In this document: positions 55,700 through 64,000 of the stretch, piece by piece | How the letters are laid out: every line of letters begins with the position of its first letter | Numbering within the stretch: the stretch's first letter is position 1 | Source of the DNA: Paucibacter sp. Y2R2-4 | GTDB taxonomy: Bacteria > Pseudomonadota > Gammaproteobacteria > Burkholderiales > Burkholderiaceae_C | DNA length: 64,000 bases | Assembly: GCF_025717535.1 (NCBI RefSeq) | Contig: NZ_JAJIRO010000001.1 | Location: 496,001 to 560,000, forward strand | Direction of reading: 5' to 3' | Position numbers and translations under genes: made by a program | The notes under the pieces: generated by a model | Databases searched by the model: none | What the model was told of the DNA's origin: nothing | The model's input: only the letters and a program-made list of their open reading frames with translations

Positions 55700-56965
55700 A
55701 TGCATCTTTCAGAACTGAAAGCACTCCACGTCTCCGAGCTCATCAAGATGGGCGAGGCCTTGGAAATCGACAACGTCGCTCGCATGCGCAAGCAAGAGCT
55801 GATGTTCGCCATCATGAAAAAGCGCGCCAAGGGCGGCGAACAGGTGTTCGGCGACGGCGTGCTCGAAGTGCTGCCCGATGGCTTTGGCTTTTTGCGCTCG
55901 ATCGACGACAGCTATATGGCGTCGACCGACGACATTTATCTGAGCCCCAGCCAGATTCGCCGCTTCAATCTCCACACCGGCGACATGATCGAAGGCGAAG
56001 TGCGCGTCCCCAAGGACGGCGAACGCTACTTCGCCCTGGTCAAGGTGGACCGCGTCAATCAGCTGACGCCCGAGGAGAGCAAGCACAAGATCATGTTCGA
56101 GAACTTGACGCCACTGTTCCCGCGCGAACAGTTCAAGCTCGAACGCGACAACTTCAAGGGCGAAGAAAACGTCACCGGCCGCATCATTGATTTGATCGCG
56201 CCCATCGGCAAAGGCCAGCGCGCGCTGATCGTCGCGCAGCCCAAGACCGGCAAGACCGAGATGATGAAGAGCATCGCGCATGCGCTGGTGGCCAATCATC
56301 CCGACTCGCACCTGATCGTGCTGCTGGTGGACGAGCGCCCCGAAGAAGTGACTGAGATGATTCGCACCGTGCGCGGTGAAGTGATCAGCTCGACCTTCGA
56401 CGAGCCCGCCGCCCGCCACGTGCAAGTGGCCGAGATGGTGATCGAACGCGCCAAACGCCTGGTCGAGCTCAAGAAGGATGTGATCATCCTGCTGGACTCA
56501 ATCACCCGCCTCGCTCGCGCCTACAACAACGTCTTGCCCTCGTCGGGCAAGGTCTTGACCGGCGGCGTGGACGCCAATGCCCTGCAGCGCCCCAAGCGCT
56601 TCTTCGGCGCCGCCCGCAAGGTCGAAGAAGGCGGCTCGCTGACCATCATCGGCACCGCGCTGATCGACACCGGCAGCCGCATGGACGAAGTGATCTACGA
56701 AGAGTTCAAGGGCACCGGCAACTGCGAAATCCATCTGGATCGTCGCATGGCCGAAAAGCGCGTCTACCCTTCGATCTTGATCAACAAGTCCGGTACCCGC
56801 CGCGAAGAGCTGTTGCTCAAGCCCGAGATCCTGCAAAAGAGCTGGATCTTGCGCAAGCTGCTCTACAACATGGACGAGATCGAGGCGATGGAGTTCGTGT
56901 TGGACAAAATGAAGTCCACCAAGAACAACCTGGATTTCTTCGACATGATGCGTCGAGGCGGTTGA
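55700..56965 (+). CDS. rho: Transcription termination factor Rho
   Basis: A 421-aa RNA-dependent helicase. An N-terminal Rho_N helical domain precedes the cold-shock-like RNA-binding domain ([15 protein letters not shown]) and the ATPase domain with Walker [10 protein letters not shown] and Walker [17 protein letters not shown]. It ends with the conserved Rho C-terminus. A 264-bp leader precedes ATG at 55700. Confidence 0.97.
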   Translation: MHLSELKALHVSELIKMGEALEIDNVARMRKQELMFAIMKKRAKGGEQVFGDGVLEVLPDGFGFLRSIDDSYMASTDDIYLSPSQIRRFNLHTGDMIEGEVRVPKDGERYFALVKVDRVNQLTPEESKHKIMFENLTPLFPREQFKLERDNFKGEENVTGRIIDLIAPIGKGQRALIVAQPKTGKTEMMKSIAHALVANHPDSHLIVLLVDERPEEVTEMIRTVRGEVISSTFDEPAARHVQVAEMVIERAKRLVELKKDVIILLDSITRLARAYNNVLPSSGKVLTGGVDANALQRPKRFFGAARKVEEGGSLTIIGTALIDTGSRMDEVIYEEFKGTGNCEIHLDRRMAEKRVYPSILINKSGTRREELLLKPEILQKSWILRKLLYNMDEIEAMEFVLDKMKSTKNNLDFFDMMRRGG

Positions 56966-57011
56966 TTCATCGGACTTCACGGCGTCCAAATCTCTGCGAT
57001 TGGGCGCCTCG

Positions 57012-57037
57012 CGAGGGCTCGGCTAGCCAAGCCCTCG
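57012..57037 (+). terminator. Hairpin after rho, overlapping the rpmE2 promoter
   Basis: CGAGGGCT and AGCCCTCG form an 8-bp stem, continued by a short inner stem around CTAG with one mismatch, and followed by TTT. It is about 47 bp after the rho stop. The -35 box of the next promoter lies inside it. Confidence 0.65.
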
Positions 57038-57052
57038 TTTCCTGGCTATAAT
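57024..57052 (+). promoter_or_regulatory. rpmE2: Sigma70-type promoter of rpmE2
   Basis: TAGCCA (57024-57029) and a perfect TATAAT (57047-57052) are 17 bp apart. The start of transcription would be about 57059, giving a leader of about 80 nt before rpmE2. Confidence 0.75.
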
Positions 57053-57080
57053 CCGCGTTTTTGTCGCTGTCGGAAAGTGC

Positions 57081-57095
57081 GTCACATGGTGTGAC
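57081..57095 (+). promoter_or_regulatory. Leader stem-loop of rpmE2
   Basis: GTCACA and TGTGAC form a perfect 6-bp stem with a 3-nt loop, about 45 bp before the start codon, inside the likely transcript leader. L31 leaders that bind the ribosomal protein are known in other groups. Whether this is one is not shown. Confidence 0.45.
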
Positions 57096-57140
57096 GAGAA
57101 GCTGCCGGCACGTCAGCGCAAATCGAGCGAGAGGTTTCTC

Positions 57141-57398
57141 ATGAAAGACGGCATTCACCCCAACTACCGCGAAGTCTGCTTCGTGGACCAATCCAACGGC
57201 TTCAAGTTTGTGACTCGCTCGACAATGGGCAGCAAAGAGTCCATCACGTTGGAAGACGGCCGCGAAATGCCGCTGGTCAAGTTGGAAACCACCAGCGAAT
57301 CGCACCCCTTCTACACCGGCCAGCAAAAGAGCATCGACAATCTGGGCGGCCGCGTCGAGAAGTTCCGCAACAAGTTTGCAGGCTTCGCCAAGAAGTAA
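57141..57398 (+). CDS. rpmE2: Ribosomal protein bL31 type B
   Basis: An 85-aa L31 without the zinc-binding Cys of the C+ type. It has [25 protein letters not shown] and [26 protein letters not shown] at 57141 follows GAGAGG. It has its own promoter and terminator. Confidence 0.95.
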   Translation: MKDGIHPNYREVCFVDQSNGFKFVTRSTMGSKESITLEDGREMPLVKLETTSESHPFYTGQQKSIDNLGGRVEKFRNKFAGFAKK

Positions 57399-57422
57399 GC
57401 CTTCATCGGCTGAAGAAAGAAA

Positions 57423-57447
57423 GGCAGCTTCGGCTGCCCTTTTTTTT
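57423..57447 (+). terminator. Intrinsic terminator of rpmE2
   Basis: GGCAGC-TTCG-GCTGCC with a run of eight T, starting 25 bp after the rpmE2 stop. Confidence 0.94.
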
Positions 57448-57497
57448 GCCCAAGCGCTTTTGAATACAGCCTAAGCAGAAGAGCCGTTTTCTGCGGC

Positions 57498-59183
57498 ATG
57501 ATGGCTGAACGACACGACGCCTCCACCAATCCCAGCGTGAATCTACCCAGCCCAGCCATTGTTGCCGTTCGAGGCGCTCAACGCCTCCCGCGTCTGCCTC
57601 TTTTGTTTTTGTGCGCAGCCTATGTGCTGCCCGGACTCTTCGGCCGAGATCCCTGGCGCAATGCGGACCTGAGCTCCTTTGGTTTCATGGCCAGCATCGC
57701 CCAAGGCCACGCGCCTTGGTGGGAACCGGCCATCGCTGGCATTCCTGCTGCAGGCGGCCCCCTGCCCTATTGGCTGGGTGCGTTGGCCATCAAGGCACTA
57801 CCTTTTGTAGATCCAGCTTTGGCGGCACGCTTGCCTTTTGCTGCGATTTTGGTCTGCGTGCTGATGCTGGTTTGGTACAGCAGTTTCCACTTGGCCAGCA
57901 CTGATGCTGCGCAGCCCGTGGCTTTTGCCTTCGGCGGAGAAGCCCATTCGATCGACTATGCAAGAGCGCTTGCAGATGGTGCGCTTTTGGCCTTGATCGC
58001 CTCCCTCGGCCTCTTGCAGCTGGGGCACGAAACGACGCCGGAAATGCTGCAACTGGGCGCCGTCTCTCTGTACCTGTATGCGATGACGGCGGCGCCGTTC
58101 AGACGGACGAAGGCGCGCTGGGCCGCCCTGCTTTCATTGCCCATGCTGGCCGCGAGCGGGGCCCCTGCCGTGGCTCTTGCCCTCGCCCTTGTTGGCGCCG
58201 TCTTGTGCCGACGCTCCAGCTTTCAAGAAGTGCGAACACTGACCTGGTGGCTCTTGGCCGCCGGTGCTTTGGCAGGAGCAAGTGCCTGGGGCTTCAATGC
58301 TTGGGCTTGGCGCGTGACTGCCGAGCCGAGTCTGGCTTTGCTCTTGTCCATGCTCAGCCTGATTGGCTGGTTCTGCTGGCCGACTTGGCCACTGGCCCTG
58401 TGGACACTTTGGCGCTGGCGCATCCACTGGCAACGGCGCCATATTCTGGTGCCACTGTCTTGCGCCTTGGTCTCTTTGACCACTTGTACCCTGATGGGGG
58501 GATCCGACCGCGCCTTGCTCCTAAGTTTGCCCGCTTTAGCCCCACTCGCAGCCTTTGCCTTGCCGACTTTGCAGCGAGGGATTGCCGCCGCAATGGACTG
58601 GTTCTCGGTGTTCTTCTTCAGTGCCAGCGCTCTTTTCTTCTGGATCTATTACAGCTCTATGCACACTGGTTGGCCGGCAACGCCAATGGCCAATATGCGC
58701 CGCCTGGCCAGTGGATTTGAGCCGAGCTTCAATGTAGCCCCTTTGATTTTGGCGGTGCTTGCAAGCCTGGCATGGCTGGCCTTGGTACGTTGGCGCACCG
58801 CTCGCCACCAAGCCGCCTTATGGAAGAGTCTGGTGTTGCCGGCAAGTGGTGTTGCCCTCAGTTGGTTATTAGCAATGAGCTTGATGCTTCCCGCCCTGGA
58901 CTATGCACGCAGCGATCGCCCTTTGGTCGAACGGTTGCAAGCCTATGTTCCGAGCGATGCCAACTGTATTGCAGCGCCAAACCATGCTTTGCACACTTTG
59001 GCCGCCCTTGAGTTTCAAGGCGGATGGCAAGTTGACGGCCTGCACCCCTTGCAGGGCAGTGCTTGCCAATACGCCTTCTTGAACGGCCCGATCAACGAGA
59101 TGCCGGAAGGCTGGATGCAAATCGCCAATGTGCGCCGACCGTCAGAGCGGGCTTACGGTTTCGCGGTGTTGAAACGCCTTTAG
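57498..59183 (+). CDS. GT-C-like membrane glycosyltransferase (ArnT/PMT family-like)
   Basis: A 561-aa integral membrane protein with about 12 helices. The early GRDPWRNADLSSFGFMASIAQ loop resembles the acidic catalytic loop of PMT/ArnT-type (GT39/83) enzymes. The PWWEPAIAGIPAAGGPLPYWLGALAIK region also fits. These use polyprenyl-phosphate sugars on the periplasmic side. The match is by pattern only and the target (lipid A, protein or polymer) is unknown. It lies between rpmE2 and the convergent phoR. Confidence 0.7.
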   Translation: MMAERHDASTNPSVNLPSPAIVAVRGAQRLPRLPLLFLCAAYVLPGLFGRDPWRNADLSSFGFMASIAQGHAPWWEPAIAGIPAAGGPLPYWLGALAIKALPFVDPALAARLPFAAILVCVLMLVWYSSFHLASTDAAQPVAFAFGGEAHSIDYARALADGALLALIASLGLLQLGHETTPEMLQLGAVSLYLYAMTAAPFRRTKARWAALLSLPMLAASGAPAVALALALVGAVLCRRSSFQEVRTLTWWLLAAGALAGASAWGFNAWAWRVTAEPSLALLLSMLSLIGWFCWPTWPLALWTLWRWRIHWQRRHILVPLSCALVSLTTCTLMGGSDRALLLSLPALAPLAAFALPTLQRGIAAAMDWFSVFFFSASALFFWIYYSSMHTGWPATPMANMRRLASGFEPSFNVAPLILAVLASLAWLALVRWRTARHQAALWKSLVLPASGVALSWLLAMSLMLPALDYARSDRPLVERLQAYVPSDANCIAAPNHALHTLAALEFQGGWQVDGLHPLQGSACQYAFLNGPINEMPEGWMQIANVRRPSERAYGFAVLKRL

Positions 59184-59235
59184 ACCACCGCTAGAGTACA
59201 ACACGGTGCGCGTAAGGCGCCCGCTGAGCGCTCTA

Positions 59236-60597
59236 TCAGTTGGGCAATGAAGACGACATCGCCGACTCAACGCCCAGCGGCGTTTCGCCCATCAGGCGCA
59301 CCCGCACCGCAGGAAACACCAGCTTGAATTTAGAGCCTTTGCCAGGCTCGCTGGAAATTTGCAGCTCGCCCCCATGGCGCTGCAGCACATGCTTGACGAT
59401 GGACAACCCCAGGCCCGTTCCACCCGTCTCGCGTGAACGGCTGCCGTCCACTCGATAGAAACGTTCAGTCAAGCGTGGCAGATGTTCGCGGGGGATGCCA
59501 GGGCCAGTATCGATGACGCTGAGTTCACCCGAGCCATCGGACAAAAGCCGCCAACTGACGTCGACGTCGCCACCCTCGGGCGTGTAACGCACCGCATTGG
59601 TCACCAGATTGGCGGCGGCGCTGAGCAGCTCGGATTCAACACCGGCCAATTCGATATGGGTGTCGAGTTGCACATCGATCTGATGGCGACCGGCCGACAG
59701 CGCCAAGGCATCCGAATTGATGCGAGCCAACAAGCCATCCAACGCAACCCAACGATCAGGTGCGGGCCGCGGACTGCCTTCCAACTGGGCCAGCGTCAAC
59801 AAATCGCTGACCAAACCTTGCATACGCTGTGTTTGCTGACCCATCAAGGTCAAAACCCGACGCCGCTCGGTGTCAGTCAAGGGCAAAGAGCTCATGGTCT
59901 CGATGAAGCCAGAGAGCACCGTCAAGGGCGTGCGAATCTCATGGGACACATTGGCGACGAAGTCGCGGCGCATGGCGTCTGCGCGTTCACGCTCGGTGAT
60001 GTCTTGCGAAAGCACCAGCGTCATGCCCTCGCCATAACGCCGCACCACGACAGATAGCGTGCCGAGTCCGCGCACATTGTTGAGAATCAGCGCCTTTTCA
60101 AACTGGCCGGCTTGCATATAGGCCACGAAAGCCGGAGACCGGACCAAGTTGGTGACGCGCTGGCGCAAGTCGCGTTGAGGATCCAGCGAGAAATGGTCAG
60201 CAGCGACACGATTGCACCAATGGATTTGATCCTGCTCGTCCAACATCATCACCCCATTGGGCGACGCCTCGATGGCGGACAAAAACTGATCCAGCTGCGT
60301 GCGTTCGCGCGCGATCGTCTTGTCGCGATCACGCACGGCACGCTCGATTCGATAGGCGAGTTCGCCCCAAAGACCGCTATCGCGAGGCGCAGTATCGAGC
60401 TGCGAACCACGCAGCCATTGCAGCAATCGATGGCCACGGATCGCATCGACCAGAACCAAGGCCGCGACCGCGCAAGACGCGCTGAGCAGTTCCGACAACA
60501 TGGACAGCTTGAGCCAATGCTCAATCCAGATACCGATTGCCGCACCCAATAACACCGCCAAAACGGCCAAGACAAAACGCGGCAGCAACCAGTTCAC
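59236..60597 (-). CDS. phoR: Phosphate regulon sensor histidine kinase PhoR
   Basis: A 453-aa kinase. Two N-terminal helices are followed by a PAS domain (IEASPNGVMMLDEQDQIHWCN), a phosphoacceptor His in FVANVSHEIRTPLTVLSGF and a HATPase with VIDTGPGIPREHLPRLTERFYRVD and TGGTGLGLSIVKHVL. Start is GTG at 60597, with GGGAG about 5 bp upstream. GTG at 60603 is also in frame. It is downstream of phoB, its partner. Confidence 0.94.
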   Translation of the reverse strand: MNWLLPRFVLAVLAVLLGAAIGIWIEHWLKLSMLSELLSASCAVAALVLVDAIRGHRLLQWLRGSQLDTAPRDSGLWGELAYRIERAVRDRDKTIARERTQLDQFLSAIEASPNGVMMLDEQDQIHWCNRVAADHFSLDPQRDLRQRVTNLVRSPAFVAYMQAGQFEKALILNNVRGLGTLSVVVRRYGEGMTLVLSQDITERERADAMRRDFVANVSHEIRTPLTVLSGFIETMSSLPLTDTERRRVLTLMGQQTQRMQGLVSDLLTLAQLEGSPRPAPDRWVALDGLLARINSDALALSAGRHQIDVQLDTHIELAGVESELLSAAANLVTNAVRYTPEGGDVDVSWRLLSDGSGELSVIDTGPGIPREHLPRLTERFYRVDGSRSRETGGTGLGLSIVKHVLQRHGGELQISSEPGKGSKFKLVFPAVRVRLMGETPLGVESAMSSSLPN

Positions 60598-60634
60598 ACC
60601 CACTCCCGACTGTCGGAAAGACCCGTTCCTTGCT

Positions 60635-61336
60635 TCATGCAGGCAGAGCGGTGACCTGTTGTGTCAGACGATAGCCTGCGCCCCGAACGGTCTCGATCAT
60701 GCGCGCACATTGCACGCGTTCCAGCGCTTCGCGCAGACGCTTCACGTGCACGTCGACCGTACGCTCCTCAATGAAGACATGATCACCCCAGACGCGGTCC
60801 AAGAGCTGCGAACGGCTGTGCACCCGCTCCGGGTGCGTCATGAAGAAATGCAGCAGACGGAATTCGGTCGGACCCAGCTTGACCTCGGAACCATCACGAC
60901 TCACCCGACGAGTGCCGGGATCGAGGCTCAATCCCCCCACTTCCACCAAAGAATCCAAGGCCTCTGGCGCCTTGCGACGCAACACCGCACGGATACGGGC
61001 CAGCAACTCATTGGTCGAGAAGGGCTTGGTCAGGTAGTCATCGGCGCCAGCGTCCAAACCCGAGACCTTGTCGGTCTCTTCGGCACGCGCCGTCAACATG
61101 ATGATGGGCAATTCTTTGGTACGGCTGGCACCGCGCCATTGACGGGCCAAAGCCAAGCCCGATTGACCTGGCAGCATCCAATCCAGAACCACCAAGTCAG
61201 GCAGAACTCGGTCGACTTCGTACTGAGCCTGATCGGCGCTGGAAGCCAGCGTGACTTCAAATCCAGCGTGACGCAAATTAATGGAGATCAGTTCTGCGAT
61301 TGCAGACTCATCTTCCACCACAAGAACTCGACTCAT
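60635..61336 (-). CDS. phoB: Phosphate regulon response regulator PhoB
   Basis: A 233-aa OmpR-type regulator with receiver Asp in DLVVLDWMLPGQSGLALARQWRG and a C-terminal winged helix ending RTVDVHVKRLREALE and ETVRGAGYRL. It binds Pho boxes and turns on the Pho regulon when phosphate is short. Confidence 0.95.
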   Translation of the reverse strand: MSRVLVVEDESAIAELISINLRHAGFEVTLASSADQAQYEVDRVLPDLVVLDWMLPGQSGLALARQWRGASRTKELPIIMLTARAEETDKVSGLDAGADDYLTKPFSTNELLARIRAVLRRKAPEALDSLVEVGGLSLDPGTRRVSRDGSEVKLGPTEFRLLHFFMTHPERVHSRSQLLDRVWGDHVFIEERTVDVHVKRLREALERVQCARMIETVRGAGYRLTQQVTALPA

Positions 61337-61421
61337 GCGCTTGCTCCTAAGCTCAGCGAACCAAGGCGAAACACGCCTTGGCTAAAACGGTATTGACAGT
61401 AAAGGCCGAAGAGAGTCCGCT

Positions 61422-62129
61422 TCAGCGGACCATGGTTTCCACGGCTTCAGGGGTGTTGTGGCGCACGTCGGTGCCCTTCACCACATAGATGATCACTTCG
61501 GCCAAATTCTTGGCATGGTCGCCGACGCGCTCAATCGCTTTGGCCACAAAGACCAAATCAATCGACGACGAAATCGTGCGAGGGTCTTCCATCATGTAAG
61601 TGATCAGCTTGCGCATCAGACCGTCGAACTCCTTGTCGATCTGGTCATCCTGCTTGAGCACTTCGACGGCCTTCTCAACGTCCAGGCGCGCAAACGCATC
61701 CAAGGCTTTGCGCAACAAGGCCGTGGCCAGTTCGGCCTCGAAAGCCAAGTCAGACATGGGCAATCGCAAGCGGCTGGAAACACCCGAATTGATCAGGCGC
61801 TGCACGGTACGCGCAATGCGCGCGGCCTCGTCGCCGACCCGCTCTAAATTGGCAATGGTCTTGGAGATGGCGATCAGCAAGCGCAGATCGCGAGCGGTCG
61901 GCTGGCGGCGCGCGATGATGCCGGACAGGTCGCGATCAATCTCCACTTCCATGGCATTGACCTGCTCTTCTTGCTTGAGCACCACGCTGGCAATATCGCC
62001 GCTGAAGGAGGTCAAAGCCAAAACGGCTTGAGCGACCTGAGATTCGACCAAACCGCCCATTTCCAGCACTCGCGTGGAGATGCCGCTCAGTTCGGTGTCG
62101 AATTGCGTGGAAAGATGTTTGTCACCCAT
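61422..62129 (-). CDS. phoU: Phosphate transport regulator PhoU
   Basis: A 235-aa all-helical protein of two PhoU repeats. The first has TRVLEMGGLVESQVAQAVLALTSF and the second ADLAFEAELATALLRKALDAFA-like residues. The acidic metal-binding stretch VGDEAARIARTV is also visible. It links the Pst transporter to PhoR and lowers Pho activation. It is between pstB and phoB. Confidence 0.94.
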   Translation of the reverse strand: MGDKHLSTQFDTELSGISTRVLEMGGLVESQVAQAVLALTSFSGDIASVVLKQEEQVNAMEVEIDRDLSGIIARRQPTARDLRLLIAISKTIANLERVGDEAARIARTVQRLINSGVSSRLRLPMSDLAFEAELATALLRKALDAFARLDVEKAVEVLKQDDQIDKEFDGLMRKLITYMMEDPRTISSSIDLVFVAKAIERVGDHAKNLAEVIIYVVKGTDVRHNTPEAVETMVR

Positions 62130-62220
62130 GGCTTGATCCTGATATCGCGGTGAAGCCGCCCAATCAATGGCGCCGCTTCGTTGAAAGAGGTACTGCTCGT
62201 CTTTTTATCTGGTGATGAAG

Positions 62221-62252
62221 TGCGTCGAACCGAATTTCGCTGGTTCGACGCA
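62221..62252. other. Stem-loop between pstB and phoU
   Basis: A perfect 11-bp inverted repeat, TGCGTCGAACC and GGTTCGACGCA, with a 10-nt loop and no U-tract. It starts just after the pstB stop and may protect the pst transcript 3' end or lower phoU expression. Confidence 0.6.
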
Positions 62253-62258
62253 ATCTCG

Positions 62259-63044
62259 TCAGCCGAAGCGACCCGTGATGTAGTCCTCGGTGTCCTTGCG
62301 CTTGGGCTTCATGAACAACTCGGTCGTGGGTCCGAATTCGATCAGGTCGCCCAGATACATATAGGCGGTGTAGTCCGAGCAACGTGCCGCTTGCTGCATG
62401 TTATGGGTCACGATGGCCACGGTGTAGTCATTCTTGAGCTCGTGAATCAGCTCTTCGATCTTGCCGGTGGAGATAGGGTCCAACGCCGAGCAGGGCTCGT
62501 CCAGCAGCAAAACTTCAGGCTTGATCGCGATGCCACGTGCAATGCACAAACGCTGTTGCTGACCACCCGAGAGGCCTGAGCCGCTTTGGTTCAGCTTGTC
62601 CTTCACCTCACCCCACAGCGCGGCCTTCTTCAGCGCCCACTCAACGCGCTCATCCATTTCCACGCGCGGCAGTGTTTCGAACAAACGCACGCCGAAAGCG
62701 ATGTTGTCGTAGATCGACATTGGGAAAGGCGTAGGCTTTTGGAAGACCATGCCAATCTTGGCGCGGATCAAGGAAACGTCTTCCTTGCTGGTCAGGATGT
62801 CTTGCCCGTCAAGCAAGATCTGACCCTCGGCGCGCTGCTCAGGGTAAAGCTGGAACATGCGGTTCAGCGTGCGCAGCAAGGTCGACTTGCCGCAGCCCGA
62901 GGGGCCGATGAAGGCGGTGACCTTGTTCTCTGGAATGTCCAGATTGATGTTCTTCAGGGCAAGAAAGTTGCCGTAGTAGAAGTTCAGGTTCCGAACCGAG
63001 AGCTTTGCCCGCTCGGTGACAGGCATATCAACTTTTGCGTCCAT
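62259..63044 (-). CDS. pstB: Phosphate ABC transporter ATP-binding protein PstB
   Basis: A 261-aa ATPase with Walker [10 protein letters not shown], signature [14 protein letters not shown] and Walker [16 protein letters not shown] at 63044 has GGAG 6 bp upstream. The frame continues to a GTG at 63056. It powers high-affinity phosphate import together with PstA and PstC. Confidence 0.95.
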   Translation of the reverse strand: MDAKVDMPVTERAKLSVRNLNFYYGNFLALKNINLDIPENKVTAFIGPSGCGKSTLLRTLNRMFQLYPEQRAEGQILLDGQDILTSKEDVSLIRAKIGMVFQKPTPFPMSIYDNIAFGVRLFETLPRVEMDERVEWALKKAALWGEVKDKLNQSGSGLSGGQQQRLCIARGIAIKPEVLLLDEPCSALDPISTGKIEELIHELKNDYTVAIVTHNMQQAARCSDYTAYMYLGDLIEFGPTTELFMKPKRKDTEDYITGRFG

Positions 63045-63060
63045 GGTGAACTCCACTCAA

Positions 63061-63945
63061 TCAATGCTTATTCTTGAAAAGTACGCGCGCCAAGATGTTC
63101 AACGCCAACACCCCGATGGTGATGATGAAGACACCGGCCCAAGCCAGCTTTTGCCAGTTTTCATAGGGGCTCATGGCGAACTTGAAGATGGTGACCGGCA
63201 GGCTGGCCATCGGCTGGCTCAGGTCGGAAGTCCAGAATTGATTGGACAGCGCCGTAAACAGCAGAGGAGCCGTTTCACCCGAGATGCGCGCCAGAGCCAG
63301 CAAGATACCGGTCAACACGCCCGCACGGGCAGACTTCAGCGTCACCGACAAAATAACTTTCCACTTCGGCGTCCCCAGAGCGTATGCCGCTTCACGCAGG
63401 GCGTTCGGGATCAGGCTGAGCATGTTCTCGGTGGTACGGATGACCACGGGAATCACGATCAAGGCCAGGGCCAAAATACCGGCGAAACCCGAGAAGCTGT
63501 GCATGCGGGCCACGACCAGACCGTAGATGAACAGGCCCACCACAATGGACGGTGCCGACAACAAGATGTCGTTGATGAAACGCACCGTAGAACCCAACCA
63601 GGTCTTTTGGCCGTACTCAGCCAAATAGATGCCGGCCATGATGCCGATCGGCGTGCCCAACAGTGTCGCCAAGCCCACCATGGCCAGCGAGCCGAAAATC
63701 GCATTGGCCAGACCGCCGGTTTCCGCCATTGGCGGTGGGGTCATTTCGGTGAAGGTGGCCAAGTTCAAGCCGCCGAAACCAAGCCGAACGGTCTCAAAGA
63801 GAATCCACATCAGCCAGAACAAGCCAAAAGCCATCGCACCCAGAGAGAGTGTCAAAGCCACGGCATTCACGCGCTTGCGCTTTTGGTGCATGGCGAGCCG
63901 CTTGGCGTTCAAGCCGGCATCCCGAGTCATTGCGCCGCTGCTCAT
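63061..63945 (-). CDS. pstA: Phosphate ABC transporter permease PstA
   Basis: A 294-aa inner-membrane permease with six helices and the loop with [26 protein letters not shown], the usual EAA-like coupling motif. Its start overlaps the pstC stop as ATGA. Confidence 0.94.
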   Translation of the reverse strand: MSSGAMTRDAGLNAKRLAMHQKRKRVNAVALTLSLGAMAFGLFWLMWILFETVRLGFGGLNLATFTEMTPPPMAETGGLANAIFGSLAMVGLATLLGTPIGIMAGIYLAEYGQKTWLGSTVRFINDILLSAPSIVVGLFIYGLVVARMHSFSGFAGILALALIVIPVVIRTTENMLSLIPNALREAAYALGTPKWKVILSVTLKSARAGVLTGILLALARISGETAPLLFTALSNQFWTSDLSQPMASLPVTIFKFAMSPYENWQKLAWAGVFIITIGVLALNILARVLFKNKH

Positions 63946-64000
63946 GAACGCGCTCCTTCATTCTTCTTCAACTGCGACAAGAGCACCTTGGAGCAGGCCA
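63942..64000 (-). CDS. pstC: C-terminal end of phosphate permease PstC (partial)
   Basis: The last 18 codons of the gene upstream of pstA, ending in TGA that overlaps the pstA start. The tail ([16 protein letters not shown]) is basic and hydrophilic, as at the cytoplasmic end of PstC. Identity rests on operon position. Confidence 0.75.
   Translation of the reverse strand, partial: ACSKVLLSQLKKNEGARS

Noticed and set aside
1-64000. CRISPR arrays, insertion sequences, prophage genes and rRNA.
   Set aside because: No repeat-spacer pattern, transposase, phage structural gene or rRNA segment was seen in the window.

Overview
The window looks like chromosomal DNA of a betaproteobacterium, most likely Burkholderiales and possibly the Leptothrix/Rubrivivax/Roseateles group. 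The gene orders pepA-holC, trxA-rho-rpmE and pst-phoU-phoB-phoR, the moderately GC-rich sequence and a complete exosortase A locus all point that way. This placement is inferred from gene content and not from a marker tree. I see no prophage, insertion sequence, CRISPR array or rRNA.

Positions 1-37147 hold a large exopolysaccharide/exosortase A (XrtA, PEP-CTERM) locus, almost all on the minus strand. In transcription order it begins with a sugar transferase, the sensor kinase PrsK, the sigma54 activator PrsR and the TPR lipoprotein PrsT. Next come an N-acyl amino acid synthase-like enzyme fused to a PilZ domain, a periplasmic serine protease, a glycosyltransferase and one PEP-CTERM cargo protein. 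The cargo gene has a good sigma54 promoter. After an inserted ThiF / nitroreductase / EamA group, the locus continues with the export and chain-length machinery (EpsE-type lipoprotein, chain-length protein, tyrosine autokinase, outer-membrane protein, ATPase). It ends with deacetylases, FemAB-type enzymes, glycosyltransferases, exosortase A, an amidotransferase, a PaaK/CapK-like ligase and an O-antigen-ligase-like protein. Many genes overlap by a few bases or nearly touch, which suggests long operons. Together they should make and export a polysaccharide and process and modify PEP-CTERM proteins at the cell surface, under two-component and probably c-di-GMP control.

Positions 37148-54900 are ordinary housekeeping and accessory genes. 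They include a branched-chain amino acid binding protein, the pepA-holC-hypothetical operon facing lptF-lptG, a cbiX / CysB-like regulator / aminotransferase run, a FimV-like protein, a Crp/Fnr regulator, an APH-like kinase, a glutathione S-transferase, tRNA-Arg(TCT), an OPT transporter and tRNA-Pro(TGG).

Positions 54900-64000 hold trxA, rho, rpmE2, a GT-C-like membrane protein and, on the minus strand, the phosphate regulon pstC(partial)-pstA-pstB-phoU-phoB-phoR. Several hairpins, two promoters and three clear intrinsic terminators are visible in this part and around the neighbouring tRNA and livK genes.

The most interesting points are the PilZ-acyltransferase fusion with its adjoining protease, the sigma54 promoter with a perfect palindrome before the only PEP-CTERM gene, and the ThiF/nitroreductase/EamA group inside the locus.
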